From: Colwellia sp. MB02u-6
GTDB lineage: Bacteria > Pseudomonadota > Gammaproteobacteria > Enterobacterales > Alteromonadaceae
Reading direction: 5' to 3'
Assembly: GCF_014077095.1 (NCBI RefSeq)
Contig: NZ_JACGVG010000015.1
Location: forward strand, 1 to 64,000
Length of the DNA: 64,000 nt
Shown here: positions 27,369-37,908 of the stretch, piece after piece
Position numbering within the stretch: the stretch's first letter is position 1
How the letters are laid out: each line of letters begins with the position of its first letter
Program-made: the position numbers and the translations under genes
The notes under the pieces: generated by a model
Told to the model about the DNA's origin: nothing
The model's database searches: none
Seen by the model: the letters and a program-made list of their open reading frames with translations, nothing else

Positions 27369-27805
27369 GCAGTTAACTAGGTAATATTGTTAGTTGAGCG
27401 GGTAATGCAATGGCACTGAACCTTAGGCAACCAACTAAAGAGATGATATTTCATAATGATAGAGGCTCAGAATATACGAGTCATCTTGTTCAATAGCAGC
27501 TAAAGAATAACCATATTACTGCCTCGATAAGTGACTCTGTTGCGTGTTGGGATAACGCTGTAGTTGAGCAGTTCTTTGGTAGTTTGAAAATGAATGGCTA
27601 TTAGGTCTTTATCATTCAACACCCTATGGTATAAAAGAAGATGTTGATGCTTATCAGATATTATCATCAGATCAAGTTACATACATCAAACGGCGACTGC
27701 TCTAAAATTGACTTGAACAGTCCACAATAAATGTGTCTTATGCCGCTTGACGATAACCAATACCTAACGATTAAACATAAACAAACTATCGAGTGATATT
27801 TTTAA
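27369..27805. other. Intergenic stretch with IS3-family remnant
   Basis: Between recQ and ilvE there is no intact gene. It holds the decayed OrfB fragment described at 27410-27660; the remainder shows nothing recognisable. Confidence 0.6.
27410..27660 (+). pseudogene. IS3-family transposase OrfB C-terminal remnant
   Basis: The plus strand reads IFHNDRGSEYTSHLVQ, a stop, QLKNNHITASISDSV then CWDNAVVEQFFGSLK and a stop at 27602. HxDRGSxY and the WDNA-x-x-E-x-FF motif are the second Asp and the Glu of the IS3-family DDE catalytic core. After a further frame change EDVDAYQI fits the usual end of OrfB. The first Asp region and terminal repeats are absent. Orientation is opposite to the remnant at 23750. 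Confidence 0.8.
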
Positions 27806-28870
27806 TTAAATTGATTCTATCCAACCAAATTTATCTTCACGGGTGCCATATTGAATGCCGGTTAATTCATCATGTAAACGCTTAGCAACTTCTCCCGCTT
27901 GATTATTATTAATAACGTACTCTTTACTTTTAAAACTAAGTTTCCCAACAGGAGCTATAACCGCTGCAGTACCACAACCAAAAACTTCGGTTATTTTTCC
28001 ACTGTCAATATCCGCTAATATTTGTTCAATATCTAAACGCTGCTCAGATATTTCATAGCCAAGTGTGGGGGCTAATTTTAAAATAGAATCACGCGTAATT
28101 CCAGGTAAAATACTGCCGCTAAGTGATGGTGTATAGATATGTGTGCCTTCATAAACAAAGCATATATTCATAGCACCCACTTCTTCTATAAAACGACCTT
28201 CAATGGCGTCTAACCATAAAACTTGTGAGTAACCCAACTTAATAACGTCTTCAGAGGCATAAAGGCTTGCAGCATAATTGCCACCGGTTTTAGCTTCACC
28301 GACACCACCTTTAACGGCGCGACGATACTCGTCAGCCACATAAACAGAAATAGGACTTAAGCCTTCTTTAAAGTAAGAACCTGCGGGACCAGCAATAATA
28401 AAATGGGTATAACTTGAACTCGCACCCAGGCCAAGTTTAGGGCTAGTCGCAATCATCGTTGGACGGATATATAAAGAAGAGCCTTCTTTATCAGGTACCC
28501 AATTTTGATCAAGATTGACTAATGATTTAATCGCCTCTAGATGAAAGTCTTCCTCAATTTCAGGCATAACCATACGCTTGGCTGAGCGATTAAAACGTTT
28601 AACATTTTCTTGGGGGCGAAATAAATTAATACCGCCACTTGGTTTCCGATACGCTTTTAGCCCTTCAAATATTTCCTGACTATAGTGAAAAACAGCGGCT
28701 GACGGTGCAAGTAATAAGGAATGATAAGGACTGATCAGTGCATCATGCCACCCCTTGCCTTCGTCAAATTCTTGGGTGAACATATGGTCAGAAAATGTTA
28801 CACCAAAGCTGAACTCTTCAGGACAAGATTGACGCTTTTCGGGCTTGAGAGGGTTAATTTTTATAGTCAT
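27806..28870 (-). CDS. ilvE: Branched-chain amino acid aminotransferase
   Basis: A 354-residue fold-type-IV PLP aminotransferase of the long bacterial/eukaryotic BCAT type. The PLP lysine is Lys194 in GEAKTGGNYAASLYA. EIFEGLKAYR and FIEEVGAMNICFV are family signatures, and the C-terminal phosphate-cup residues GCGTAAVI are visible. It interconverts leucine, isoleucine and valine with their 2-oxoacids, and so feeds the liu pathway encoded nearby. It is divergent from an Lrp-type regulator across 362 bp. Confidence 0.93.
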   Translation of the reverse strand: MTIKINPLKPEKRQSCPEEFSFGVTFSDHMFTQEFDEGKGWHDALISPYHSLLLAPSAAVFHYSQEIFEGLKAYRKPSGGINLFRPQENVKRFNRSAKRMVMPEIEEDFHLEAIKSLVNLDQNWVPDKEGSSLYIRPTMIATSPKLGLGASSSYTHFIIAGPAGSYFKEGLSPISVYVADEYRRAVKGGVGEAKTGGNYAASLYASEDVIKLGYSQVLWLDAIEGRFIEEVGAMNICFVYEGTHIYTPSLSGSILPGITRDSILKLAPTLGYEISEQRLDIEQILADIDSGKITEVFGCGTAAVIAPVGKLSFKSKEYVINNNQAGEVAKRLHDELTGIQYGTREDKFGWIESI

Positions 28871-29232
28871 TTTCTTCCTTTAATACCTATTTATTTAATT
28901 GTTCAACAATCAGCCGCTATTTAGAAAAATAAAGCTTTAGCTTGATTTACCATTACTTTTATCAGCGATAAACCAGCAGTGTTAGTTCAGTCAACGTAAT
29001 TTTAACACGCTTGTTCTCTACATAGCATTAAGAAAGTTAGATATAGAACCGTGACAATGATACTGACGCGGTTAAGTTATAGACGAAATATAGCATGACA
29101 ATCACTAAGTAGTCATGCCAAAATAACACTTTAAATGAACAACTATTGGCTTTAAACACCAAAAATTAATGCTAAATTGGTTATTATCTTTAACATTTAA
29201 CAATTAATTAAAAACAAAGGCTGTAACACTTT
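28871..29232. other. ilvE/lrp divergent intergenic region
   Basis: 362 bp between divergent genes, expected to contain both promoters. I see no clear terminator, RNA gene or long repeat in it. Confidence 0.5.
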
Positions 29233-29715
29233 ATGCTTAATTTCACGCTAGACAAAATTGATATCGAGATATTAATGGCATTACAACTTGATGCTGGCAT
29301 TTCAAATTTAGAATTAGCTGACAAGATCTCTCTCTCACCCTCTCCTTGTTCTAGGCGTGTAAAGTTATTAGAAAACGCAGGTTTTTTCCGTGGTAGAGTG
29401 ACCTTATTAGATCCAAAAGCGGTTGGCTTACCCGTTAATGTCTTTATTCAAATAACATTAAGCAGGCAAGAAAAGAAAAACTTAGAAGTTTTTGAAAATA
29501 ACATAAGCCAATTTTCTGAGGTAATGGAGTGTTATCTAATGGCGGGCGATTTTGATTACCTTATTCGAGTGGCCGTACCTGACCTCATGAGTTATCAAAT
29601 ATTTTTAGATAAAGTTACTGATATGGAAGGCATTAGCCTAATAAAAAGCAGTTTTTCACTTAAACAAATTTGCTATAAAACCGAGTTACCGTTAAAGCAT
29701 TTAAATCTTGTTTAA
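29233..29715 (+). CDS. Lrp/AsnC-family transcriptional regulator
   Basis: A 160-residue regulator with the N-terminal winged HTH (LDKIDIEILMALQLDAGISN, then LADKISLSPSPCSRRVKLLE, about 5-55) and C-terminal RAM ligand-binding domain (about 70-155, with MAGDFDYLIRVAVPDL). Lrp-type proteins sense amino acids. Being divergent from ilvE it probably regulates that gene, and perhaps the branched-chain catabolic genes nearby. The global Lrp of Gammaproteobacteria is a close relative, but this copy is locally placed, so I do not use the symbol. Confidence 0.88.
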   Translation: MLNFTLDKIDIEILMALQLDAGISNLELADKISLSPSPCSRRVKLLENAGFFRGRVTLLDPKAVGLPVNVFIQITLSRQEKKNLEVFENNISQFSEVMECYLMAGDFDYLIRVAVPDLMSYQIFLDKVTDMEGISLIKSSFSLKQICYKTELPLKHLNLV

Positions 29716-29866
29716 TATCTAAACCATTAATACTTTAGCCAATACAGCTAAATAGACAAATGCAATGATAATACCAATCTTACTAATTATCTGATCATTT
29801 TACTGGTTAAAATAACCAATTACTGCGTTATTTATTTAATCATTAGAACAAGCATTAAGATCAAAA

Positions 29867-29888
29867 AAGCCCACAAATAAGTAGGCTT
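29867..29888 (-). terminator. Terminator after the thiolase gene
   Basis: On the minus strand AAGCCTAC, loop TTATTT and GTGGGCTT form an 8-bp stem with one G-T pair, followed by TTTT. It is 17 bp past the thiolase stop codon. Confidence 0.82.
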
Positions 29889-29904
29889 TCAATCTAAGTG
29901 CTGG

Positions 29905-31089
29905 TTACATCATTTCAATAGCAATCGCAGTTGCTTCACCGCCACCGATGCATAACGAAGCAACACCTTTACTTAAACTTCTGTTTTTCAATGCATGGAT
30001 TAACGTCACCATAATACGTGCGCCACTAGCGCCTAACGGGTGACCTAATGCACAAGCACCGCCATTAACATTCACTTTCTCAACATCTAAGTCTAAGGCT
30101 TTAATACCTAACATAGTCACCATAGCAAAGGCTTCGTTGATTTCAAACAAGTCAACATCAGCTACTGTCCAGTTAGCTTTAGCCAGAACTTTTTGCATCG
30201 CACCGACTGGCGCAACGGTAAATTCTTCAGGTTTTTGTGCGTTCGTCGCATGAGCAACTATCTTACACAAGGGTGTTAAACCCTGTTTTTGTGCTGTTGA
30301 TAATTTCATCATCACTAAGGCAGCCGCGCCATCAGAAATAGAGCTTGAATTAGCAGCAGTAATGGTACCGTCTTTTTTAAACGCAGGACGTAAACTAGGA
30401 ATTTTATCTGGACGAGCATTACCGGGTTGTTCATCAATATCAAATACTGAATCACCGCGGCGAGATTTAATCGTCACTGGTGAAATTTCATTAACAAATG
30501 CGCCATCAGCAATGGCAGCATTAGCACGTGCTAATGAACGAATAGCATAGGCGTCCATATCTTCACGAGTAAAGGCAGACTCATCAGCCGTTGTTTGTGC
30601 AAAACACCCCATGGCAATACCGTCGTAGGCATTTTCTAAACCGTCGGTCATCATGTGGTCAAGTACTAGGCCTTGACCCATTTTAATACCGGCTCTGCCT
30701 TTAGGTAATAAATGTGGTGCGTTTGTCATGCTTTCCATGCCACCAGCAACAGCAACATCAATAGAGCCAGCTAATAGAGCGTCATGTGCTTGCATAGCCG
30801 CTTTCATACCTGAGCCACAAACTTTATTAATAGTGGTACAGGCTGTTGATAAAGCTAAATCAGCTTCTAATGCCGCTTGACGTGCAGGTGCTTGTTTTAA
30901 GCCCGCAGGTAATACACAACCCATGATCACCTCATCAACTTGATCATTAGATAAATTAGCGGCCACCATAGCACCACGAATGGCAGTTGCACCTAAAGTG
31001 GTAGCACTAACTGCTGATAAGCCGCCCATAAAACCACCCATAGGGGTACGTTTTGCAGCAACGATAACGATTGGATCTTGAGTAGACAT
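29905..31089 (-). CDS. Acetyl-CoA C-acyltransferase (thiolase II type)
   Basis: A 394-residue thiolase that cleaves acetoacetyl-CoA to two acetyl-CoA, or condenses them. The nucleophile is Cys91 in NKVCGSGMKA. GHPLGASGARI carries the catalytic His region and LCIGGGEATAIAIE the second Cys. I use the ATG at 31089 (preceded by GGAGAA) rather than the more distal ATG at 31164, because MSTQDPIVIVAAKRTP is the family start. It is divergent from liuR, with a LiuR-like half-palindrome in its upstream region. It would complete leucine breakdown after the HMG-CoA lyase and CoA-transferase steps. Confidence 0.92.
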   Translation of the reverse strand: MSTQDPIVIVAAKRTPMGGFMGGLSAVSATTLGATAIRGAMVAANLSNDQVDEVIMGCVLPAGLKQAPARQAALEADLALSTACTTINKVCGSGMKAAMQAHDALLAGSIDVAVAGGMESMTNAPHLLPKGRAGIKMGQGLVLDHMMTDGLENAYDGIAMGCFAQTTADESAFTREDMDAYAIRSLARANAAIADGAFVNEISPVTIKSRRGDSVFDIDEQPGNARPDKIPSLRPAFKKDGTITAANSSSISDGAAALVMMKLSTAQKQGLTPLCKIVAHATNAQKPEEFTVAPVGAMQKVLAKANWTVADVDLFEINEAFAMVTMLGIKALDLDVEKVNVNGGACALGHPLGASGARIMVTLIHALKNRSLSKGVASLCIGGGEATAIAIEMM

Positions 31090-31183
31090 AGGGTTCTCCG
31101 ATAAAGTGTTGTTTAACATTTGCTCGATATTTTTTCGACATTTGTTGGTTAGATAATTTTTCAATACTCGATAAGAATTACAA

Positions 31184-31199
31184 ATTAGGTTAACGTAAA
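31184..31199. promoter_or_regulatory. LiuR-like operator upstream of the thiolase gene
   Basis: ATTAGGTTAACGTAAA matches the perfect palindrome TTTACGTTAACGTAAA at 31390 in 14 of 16 positions. It lies about 95 bp upstream of the thiolase ATG, so LiuR may control both directions. Confidence 0.55.
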
Positions 31200-31389
31200 T
31201 TTAGTTTTCACAAACGTAAAATTTATAAATTTTTAATATAATAACGCTAGTATTTACAAGACTTGCTATCGTTATTTAAAGCAAAATCATGCGCTCAGTT
31301 ATGCTTTAAATAACACCATTGACTTAAACTGCGCACCGCTATTATCTATCATGTAAAAGCACTTCAGTTAGCTAACTTTACACTCGCAC

Positions 31390-31405
31390 TTTACGTTAAC
31401 GTAAA
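31390..31405. promoter_or_regulatory. liuR: LiuR operator (perfect palindrome) at the liu promoter
   Basis: TTTACGTTAACGTAAA is a perfect 16-bp palindrome 67 bp upstream of the liuR start. Its ACGTTAACGT core resembles operators described for LiuR in Gammaproteobacteria. A TAAAGT box lies 17 bp after TTTACG, so the palindrome may overlap the -35 region of the liu promoter, as expected for a repressor or MerR-type control. The palindrome is seen; its role is by family and position. Confidence 0.72.
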
Positions 31406-31471
31406 CTTATTGTAAAGTATCCCATAAATAAAAAGCGCGTTAACTTAGAGCAACAAGAATGAGTAACCATA

Positions 31472-31864
31472 ATGAGCGATAAGAACCCAATCACCTTCTC
31501 TATCGGCGAGTTAGCAAGAGAGTTTGATATTACCACCCGCAGTATTCGTTTTTACGAAGACCAAGGCCTGATACTACCAAATCGCAAAGGACAAACAAGA
31601 ATATATAACCAGAGAGATAGAGTTAGACTAAGGTTAATTCTACGTGGTAAACGTTTAGGTTTTTCATTAGCAGAAACGGGTCGCTTGTTTGAGCTTTACG
31701 ATGCTGACACTTCAAGTGCAACGCAATTAATACAAATCATGGAATTAATTTCCAACAAAAAGAACGACTTAAATCAGCAGTTAGAAGATATTAAGGCGGT
31801 GTTGATTGAATTAACTGGTTTAGAAAAAAATTGCCAAAATACCTTGGCGCTTATCGAAAAATGA
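31472..31864 (+). CDS. liuR: MerR-family regulator of branched-chain degradation
   Basis: A 130-residue MerR-type regulator with the winged HTH FSIGELAREFDITTRSIRFY (about 9-28), GLILPNRKGQTRIYNQRD, and a C-terminal coiled-coil dimerisation helix (about 85-125). No metal-binding cysteine loop is present. It is the first gene of the liu operon, the normal place of LiuR, which represses isovalerate and leucine degradation genes. It is divergent from a thiolase gene, with operator-like palindromes between them. Confidence 0.92.
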   Translation: MSDKNPITFSIGELAREFDITTRSIRFYEDQGLILPNRKGQTRIYNQRDRVRLRLILRGKRLGFSLAETGRLFELYDADTSSATQLIQIMELISNKKNDLNQQLEDIKAVLIELTGLEKNCQNTLALIEK

Positions 31865-31982
31865 CCGTTAGTAAGTCAATAAGCAGCAATAGATAAAAGC
31901 GCTAAGTCGCGTAACAAATAAAGTAAAAGTTAACGTGATAATAAAAGCGTTAACACGACAAACCATTATTAAGGGTACTACT

Positions 31983-33152
31983 ATGATTTCTACTTTCTCA
32001 TCAATGAATTTTAACCTAGGTGAAACTGTTGACATGATCCGCACCACGGTGAACGCTTTTTCTCGTGATGAAATTGCCCCTCGTGCGGCACAGGTCGATA
32101 AAGATAACGAATTCCCCATGGACTTATGGCGTAAATTTGGCGACCTAGGTTTGTTAGGCATGACAGTAGATGAGCAATACGGTGGTTCTGGTTTAGGTTA
32201 CTTAGCACACATGGTGGCTATGCAAGAAATCTCTCGTGCTTCTGCCTCTGTAGGCCTAAGTTATGGTGCCATGTCTAACCTTTGTTTAAACCAATTAAAC
32301 AAAAATGGTAACCATGAACAAAAAGAAAAATATTTACCTAAACTTTGTTCAGGTGAACATATTGGTGCGCTAGCCATGTCAGAGCCAAACGCCGGCTCTG
32401 ATGTAGTCAGTATGAAACTTACCGCTAAGAAACAAGGTGATAAATACATTCTTAATGGCAACAAAATGTGGATCACTAACGGTCCTGATGCCAATGTTTT
32501 TATTATCTATGCAAAAACTGATACTAGTGCAGGTTCTAAAGGTATTACTGCCTTTATCGTTGAACGTGACTATCCAGGTTTTTCACGTCATCAAAAATTA
32601 GATAAATTAGGTATGCGCGGCTCTAATACCTGTGAATTAGTCTTCCAAGATTGTGAGGTGCCCGCTGAAAACATTTTAGGCGGCGAAGGCAAAGGCGTTC
32701 GGGTATTAATGTCAGGCTTAGATTATGAACGCATCGTATTAACTGGCGGCCCGCTAGGTATTATGGACGCTTGTATGGACTTAGTTGTACCTTACATTCA
32801 TGACAGAAAGCAATTTGGTCAAGCCATTGGTGAATTTCAATTAATTCAAGGAAAAATTGCCGACATGTACACCCAAATGAATGCGGCTAAATCTTATGCT
32901 TACTTGTGTGCAATGGCAGCCGATCGCGGTGAAACAACTCGTAAAGATGCCGCGGGTGTTATTTTATATTCAGCAGAACTAGCCACAAAAATGGCTTTAG
33001 ACGCCATTCAATTACTTGGCGGCAACGGTTACATTAATGAATTCCCTGCTGGACGTTTGTTACGTGATGCTAAGTTATATGAAATTGGTGCTGGTACCTC
33101 AGAAATTCGCCGTATGCTAATCGGCCGCGAACTGTTTAACGAATCAGTTTAA
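31983..33152 (+). CDS. liuA: Isovaleryl-CoA dehydrogenase
   Basis: A 389-residue acyl-CoA dehydrogenase converting isovaleryl-CoA to 3-methylcrotonyl-CoA with FAD, electrons going to [19 protein letters not shown] and [12 protein letters not shown] are FAD/substrate motifs. The catalytic base Glu249 lies in [16 protein letters not shown], the position specific to isovaleryl-CoA dehydrogenases rather than the C-terminal position of other family members. I start at ATG 31983, which has AAGGG upstream and the family N-terminus, not at the earlier ATG 31935. It follows liuR by 118 bp, and a hairpin terminator follows the gene. Confidence 0.95.
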   Translation: MISTFSSMNFNLGETVDMIRTTVNAFSRDEIAPRAAQVDKDNEFPMDLWRKFGDLGLLGMTVDEQYGGSGLGYLAHMVAMQEISRASASVGLSYGAMSNLCLNQLNKNGNHEQKEKYLPKLCSGEHIGALAMSEPNAGSDVVSMKLTAKKQGDKYILNGNKMWITNGPDANVFIIYAKTDTSAGSKGITAFIVERDYPGFSRHQKLDKLGMRGSNTCELVFQDCEVPAENILGGEGKGVRVLMSGLDYERIVLTGGPLGIMDACMDLVVPYIHDRKQFGQAIGEFQLIQGKIADMYTQMNAAKSYAYLCAMAADRGETTRKDAAGVILYSAELATKMALDAIQLLGGNGYINEFPAGRLLRDAKLYEIGAGTSEIRRMLIGRELFNESV

Positions 33153-33196
33153 AGCTCACTTTCGCTTTTTCGTTGCTAATGACGCGATTTCTACAT

Positions 33197-33233
33197 AAAA
33201 ACACCCAGATAGGCAACTATGCTAGGTGTTTTT
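33197..33233 (+). terminator. Terminator between liuA and liuB
   Basis: AAAAACACC (33197-33205) pairs with GGTGTTTTT (33225-33233), with a 19-nt apical part that can fold further, followed by more T. It probably gives partial termination, with liuB-E reached by readthrough or by a promoter in the following 190 bp. Confidence 0.7.
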
Positions 33234-33422
33234 TATTGCACTTGCGCTATTGGCTTCGAGATTAGCTCGATGCTCAAAAAAAGAACAAGCTATAAAATAC
33301 TTCAGTGACTATTGCTATTGAATACTCATCACTCATTAAGCACAGATTTAATATTAGTGAATCGAAAACAATATCAATATGCGCTGACAAAGCAAGAGTT
33401 TAACAAAACATAAGGTTATACC

Positions 33423-35030
33423 GTGGCTAAGATAATATCAAAAATTAATCCCCGCAGCCCTGATTTCATCGAAAATGCTGCCCATATGCAACTACAAGTT
33501 GATGATTTAAAAGTTAAGTTAGAAGAGATCAAATTGGGTGGTGGTGAACGCAGTCGAGAACGTCATTTATCACGTGGTAAATTATTACCTAGAGATCGAG
33601 TTTATGCCCTACTCGACCCCGGCTCTGCATTTCTTGAATTATCACAATTAGCCGCCTTTAAAGTTTATGATGATAACGTTCCCGCTGCAGGTATCATCAC
33701 AGGTATTGGCCGTGTGGGTGGTCAAGAATGTCTTATTATTGCCAATGACGCGACCGTAAAGGGAGGTACTTATTTCCCGTTAACGGTGAAAAAGCATTTG
33801 CGTGCCCAAGCTATCGCGCAAGAAAACAACTTACCTTGTATCTATTTAGTCGATTCAGGTGGTGCAAACTTACCGAATCAAGATGACGTTTTTCCGGATA
33901 AAGAACATTTTGGTCGTATTTTTTTCAACCAAGCCAATATGTCAGCGCAAAGCATTCCACAAATAGCGGTAGTGATGGGTTCATGTACCGCTGGTGGTGC
34001 TTATGTTCCAGCTATGGCTGACGAATCTATTATCGTAAAAGAACAAGGTACTATCTTCCTTGCAGGCCCGCCATTAGTTAAAGCCGCAACCGGTGAAGTA
34101 GTCAGTGCTGAAGATTTAGGTGGCGCTGATGTGCATTGTCGTACCTCAGGTGTTGCCGACCACTATGCGCAAAATGATCACCATGCTTTAGAAATTGCTC
34201 GTAGCGCTATTGGTAATTTAAATCGGGTTAAACCCGTACAAATGGCCATTAAAGAAGTTGTTGAACCCGCTTATGCCACAGAAGAAGTCTATGGCATTGT
34301 ACCCAAAGACTCTCGTCAACCTTATGATGTGCGTGAAATTATCGCCCGTGTGGTTGACGGCAGTGAATTTGATGAATTTAAAGCGCTTTATGGCACCACC
34401 TTAGTTTGTGGCTTTGCCCGTATTTATGGTTACCAAGTCGGCATTATTGCCAATAATGGCATTTTGTTTGGCGAATCAGCACAAAAAGGCGCGCACTTTA
34501 TTGAGCTGTGTGCCCAACGAAAAATTCCATTAGTATTTTTACAAAACATTACCGGTTTCATGGTAGGTCAACAATATGAAGCAGGCGGTATCGCAAAACA
34601 TGGCGCAAAAATGGTCACCGCGGTTGCAACCGCACAAGTGCCTAAATTTACCATTTTAATTGGTGGTAGTTTTGGTGCAGGTAACTATGGCATGTGTGGC
34701 CGTGCTTACGACCCACGCTTTCTATTTATGTGGCCAAACTCGCGTATTTCAGTGATGGGTGGCGAACAAGCGGCTGGCGTATTAGCCCAAGTTAAACGAG
34801 ATCAAAAAGATCTTCGTGGTGAACAATGGAGCGCAGAAGAAGAAGCAAACTTCAAACAACCCATCATCGATAATTACGAACATCAAGGTCATCCATATTA
34901 TGCCTCAGCACGTTTATGGGACGATGGCGTGATTGACCCTGCCGATACGCGTCAAGTACTTGGTTTGGCCATTTCAGCATCACTTAATAAACCTATAAAA
35001 GAGACCAAGTTTGGTCTCTTTAGAATGTAA
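33423..35030 (+). CDS. liuB: 3-methylcrotonyl-CoA carboxylase, carboxyltransferase (beta) subunit
   Basis: A 535-residue carboxyltransferase that moves CO2 from biotin to 3-methylcrotonyl-CoA, giving 3-methylglutaconyl-CoA. It has N- and C-terminal crotonase-like halves. [13 protein letters not shown] and the oxyanion region [20 protein letters not shown] are diagnostic for methylcrotonyl-CoA rather than propionyl-CoA carboxylases. The start is GTG with AAGGTT upstream. The gene is followed after 11 bp by liuC, and the biotin subunit is encoded two genes on, the standard liuBCDE order. Confidence 0.95.
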   Translation: MAKIISKINPRSPDFIENAAHMQLQVDDLKVKLEEIKLGGGERSRERHLSRGKLLPRDRVYALLDPGSAFLELSQLAAFKVYDDNVPAAGIITGIGRVGGQECLIIANDATVKGGTYFPLTVKKHLRAQAIAQENNLPCIYLVDSGGANLPNQDDVFPDKEHFGRIFFNQANMSAQSIPQIAVVMGSCTAGGAYVPAMADESIIVKEQGTIFLAGPPLVKAATGEVVSAEDLGGADVHCRTSGVADHYAQNDHHALEIARSAIGNLNRVKPVQMAIKEVVEPAYATEEVYGIVPKDSRQPYDVREIIARVVDGSEFDEFKALYGTTLVCGFARIYGYQVGIIANNGILFGESAQKGAHFIELCAQRKIPLVFLQNITGFMVGQQYEAGGIAKHGAKMVTAVATAQVPKFTILIGGSFGAGNYGMCGRAYDPRFLFMWPNSRISVMGGEQAAGVLAQVKRDQKDLRGEQWSAEEEANFKQPIIDNYEHQGHPYYASARLWDDGVIDPADTRQVLGLAISASLNKPIKETKFGLFRM

Positions 35031-35041
35031 GGGGAAAATTG

Positions 35042-35890
35042 ATGATGTTTTCATATAACCAAATAAAAAGTCCTAGTGAACAAGTATTGTTCGATGTTGA
35101 TTGCCACGGCGTAGCAACGGTTACCTTAAATAATCCTGAAAAGCATAATGCCTTTGATGACAGTATTATTTTTGCACTAAATCAACTGTTTCAGGCAATA
35201 GCACAATGCCATGACATTAATGTCATGGTACTGGCGTCAACCGGAAAAAACTTTTCTGCTGGCGCTGATTTAGCTTGGATGCAGCGCATGGCATCTTACT
35301 CTTATGAAGAAAATTTATCGGACGCTAACGCCCTCGCCCAAATGTTGAAAAACCTTAACTTCTTACCACAGCCTACCATTGCTAAAGTGCAAGGTGCTGC
35401 CTTTGGCGGCGCTGTTGGGCTCGCAAGTTGTTGCGACATCGTTCTTGCCAGCGACAAAGCGAGTTTTTGTTTAAGTGAAGTAAAATTAGGCTTAATTCCT
35501 GCCACTATTAGCCCTTATGTGGTTAACGCGATCGGCCAGAAATCCAGCAGACGTTATTTTCAAACTGCTGAGCGATTTTTTGCTGACAAAGCACAGCAAC
35601 TTGGTTTAGTCGATGAAATATACCCGTTAACCGCATTAGATAGCGCGGTTACTGAAATGGTAAACACACTATTAGCCAATGGGCCATTAGCCGTGCGACA
35701 AGCAAAGCAGCTAGCCTTTGATGTAGCTTACCAAGATATTGACGAAGCACTGATTAAAAACACCTGTGAGCGTATTGCAGCCATTCGTGTTTCCGCAGAA
35801 GGTCAAGAAGGCCTCACGGCATTTTTTGAAAAACGCCGACCTGCTTGGCAAGCCAAGTCAAAAACATCAACAAATAAAGGCGAAGGATAA
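35042..35890 (+). CDS. liuC: 3-methylglutaconyl-CoA hydratase
   Basis: A 282-residue crotonase-fold enzyme hydrating 3-methylglutaconyl-CoA to HMG-CoA. FSAGADLAWM and GAAFGGAVGLASCCDIVLA are the oxyanion-hole loops, and LGLIPATISPYV follows. Adenylate/uridylate-binding AUH proteins share this family. I choose ATG 35042, seven bases after GGGG, over the TTG at 35039. It is tightly coupled to liuB and liuD (gap of 5 bp), supporting the assignment. Confidence 0.92.
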   Translation: MMFSYNQIKSPSEQVLFDVDCHGVATVTLNNPEKHNAFDDSIIFALNQLFQAIAQCHDINVMVLASTGKNFSAGADLAWMQRMASYSYEENLSDANALAQMLKNLNFLPQPTIAKVQGAAFGGAVGLASCCDIVLASDKASFCLSEVKLGLIPATISPYVVNAIGQKSSRRYFQTAERFFADKAQQLGLVDEIYPLTALDSAVTEMVNTLLANGPLAVRQAKQLAFDVAYQDIDEALIKNTCERIAAIRVSAEGQEGLTAFFEKRRPAWQAKSKTSTNKGEG

Positions 35891-35895
35891 AATTT

Positions 35896-37908
35896 ATGTT
35901 TACTAAAATACTAATTGCCAACCGTGGTGAAATCGCTTGTCGTGTTATTAAAACCGCACGCAAAATGGGCATATTAACAGTCGCCGTTTATTCTGATGCT
36001 GATGCTGAATCATTGCACGTCAATATGGCCGATGAAGCGATCCATATTGGTGGCTCACCTTCACGCGAAAGTTACTTATTGTCAGAGAAAGTAATTGAAG
36101 CCGCGAAACGTACCGGCGCACAAGCTATTCATCCCGGTTACGGCTTTCTATCTGAAAATGCTGAATTTTGTCGTATGTGTACCAAAGAAGGTATTACCTT
36201 TATTGGCCCACCGGTTGCTGCTATTGAAGCTATGGGTTCAAAGTCTGCTGCTAAAAATATTATGGAGAAGGCCCAAGTGCCTTTAGTGCCAGGTTATCAT
36301 GGTGATGACCAATCAGAGGCTGTAATCAAAAAAGCCGCTGATGATATGGGCTATCCGGTATTACTCAAAGCTACCGCTGGCGGCGGTGGTAAAGGTATGC
36401 GGCAAGTTTGGCATGAAAATGAATTTGCTGAAGGATTTGCCGCGGCTAAGCGCGAAGCAAAATCATCTTTTGGTGATGATAGAATGTTAGTTGAAAAGTA
36501 CTTAACTCAACCTCGCCATGTTGAAATTCAAGTGTTTTGTGATAATCATCAAAACGCGGTTTATCTTTTTGAGCGCGACTGTTCAGTACAACGTCGTCAT
36601 CAAAAAGTAATTGAAGAAGCGCCAGCCTTTAGTATGAGCGAAGAGCTACGTACCCAAATGGGTGAGTCAGCTATAAAATCTGCACAAGCTATTGGTTATC
36701 AAGGTGCTGGTACGGTTGAGTTTTTACTTGATGTTGACAGTTCATTTTACTTTATGGAAATGAATACTCGCTTACAAGTAGAGCACCCCGTGACTGAATT
36801 AATTACCGGTCAAGATCTGGTGGAATGGCAATTACGTGTTGCGGCAGGTGAAATATTACCTAAAGCTCAACACGAACTGAAAATTAACGGCCATGCTTTT
36901 GAAGCCCGTATTTACGCTGAAGATCCCAATAATGACTTTTTACCTGCCACTGGCATATTAGACTTTTTACAACCCCCCGTTGAAAGTGAATTTGTTCGTG
37001 TTGATACCGGTGTACGCCAGGGTGACGAAGTGAGCGTGTTTTACGATCCTATGATTGCAAAATTAATTGTTTGGGATGAAAGCCGTGAAAAAGCCTTACA
37101 GCGTCTAGCGAAAGCCTTGTCGGAGTATCGTATTAGTGGTGTAACAACCAATATTGATTTTCTTTATAACTTAGCCACTTGTGCGCCATTTGTTAATGCG
37201 GATATTGACACCAGTTTTATTGAAACAAACCAAGCAATAATATTTCATGACAACGAACAATCCCTTGCTGGCGAACTGCCAATGGCGGCGCTTTATTTAG
37301 TGTTGTCACAAGCAAAGCAAGCACGAGCAAAAGCCGCAAAAACCAACGACCCATTCTCACCTTGGAATATGACGAATGCCTGGCGCTTAAATGAAGCGAA
37401 TATTCATCACATGGTATTAGCTCATAATGGCACAGAATACCCGATTATAGTCGAGCAAAAACGTCAAGGTAGTGGTAGTTATTACTTAATCTCGGTTGAT
37501 GGCCAAACCGTTGACTGCCAAGGTCGTATTGAAAACGAGACTTTATACGCCAGTATTGACGGCTACCGCAGTCATGCAACGATTGCAAAAAATGCTAACC
37601 AAATTAGCCTTTTTCATCAAAATGGTGTGTTTAATTTTATTCATATATTGCCTGACTGTGGCGACAATAGTACTGATGATAACCATGGTGGCTTGGTTGC
37701 GCCCATGAACGGCACCATGGTGTCAGTATTAATAAAAGCCGGTGATAATGTGATTGCAAATCAACCCTTGATGATCATGGAGGCAATGAAGATGGAACAT
37801 ACCATTCGCGCGCCAAGTAATGGTGTTGTAGATGCTCTATATTATAAAGATGGTGATATGGTTGACGGCGGTGCTGAATTAATTGCCTTTACCGCAGAGG
37901 AGGCATAA
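35896..37908 (+). CDS. liuD: 3-methylcrotonyl-CoA carboxylase, biotin (alpha) subunit
   Basis: A 670-residue protein with a biotin carboxylase half (about 1-450; [11 protein letters not shown] at the start, the ATP-grasp loop [28 protein letters not shown]) and a C-terminal biotinyl domain whose modified lysine is Lys632 in MEAMKMEH. The middle region links the two as in other MCC alpha subunits. It carboxylates its own biotin with bicarbonate and ATP. Its TAA stop overlaps the liuE ATG by one base (TAATG), so translation is coupled. Confidence 0.96.
   Translation: MFTKILIANRGEIACRVIKTARKMGILTVAVYSDADAESLHVNMADEAIHIGGSPSRESYLLSEKVIEAAKRTGAQAIHPGYGFLSENAEFCRMCTKEGITFIGPPVAAIEAMGSKSAAKNIMEKAQVPLVPGYHGDDQSEAVIKKAADDMGYPVLLKATAGGGGKGMRQVWHENEFAEGFAAAKREAKSSFGDDRMLVEKYLTQPRHVEIQVFCDNHQNAVYLFERDCSVQRRHQKVIEEAPAFSMSEELRTQMGESAIKSAQAIGYQGAGTVEFLLDVDSSFYFMEMNTRLQVEHPVTELITGQDLVEWQLRVAAGEILPKAQHELKINGHAFEARIYAEDPNNDFLPATGILDFLQPPVESEFVRVDTGVRQGDEVSVFYDPMIAKLIVWDESREKALQRLAKALSEYRISGVTTNIDFLYNLATCAPFVNADIDTSFIETNQAIIFHDNEQSLAGELPMAALYLVLSQAKQARAKAAKTNDPFSPWNMTNAWRLNEANIHHMVLAHNGTEYPIIVEQKRQGSGSYYLISVDGQTVDCQGRIENETLYASIDGYRSHATIAKNANQISLFHQNGVFNFIHILPDCGDNSTDDNHGGLVAPMNGTMVSVLIKAGDNVIANQPLMIMEAMKMEHTIRAPSNGVVDALYYKDGDMVDGGAELIAFTAEEA

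Noticed and set aside
35039-35041. TTG start for liuC
   Set aside because: The ATG one codon later is better placed relative to GGGG and is a stronger initiator.
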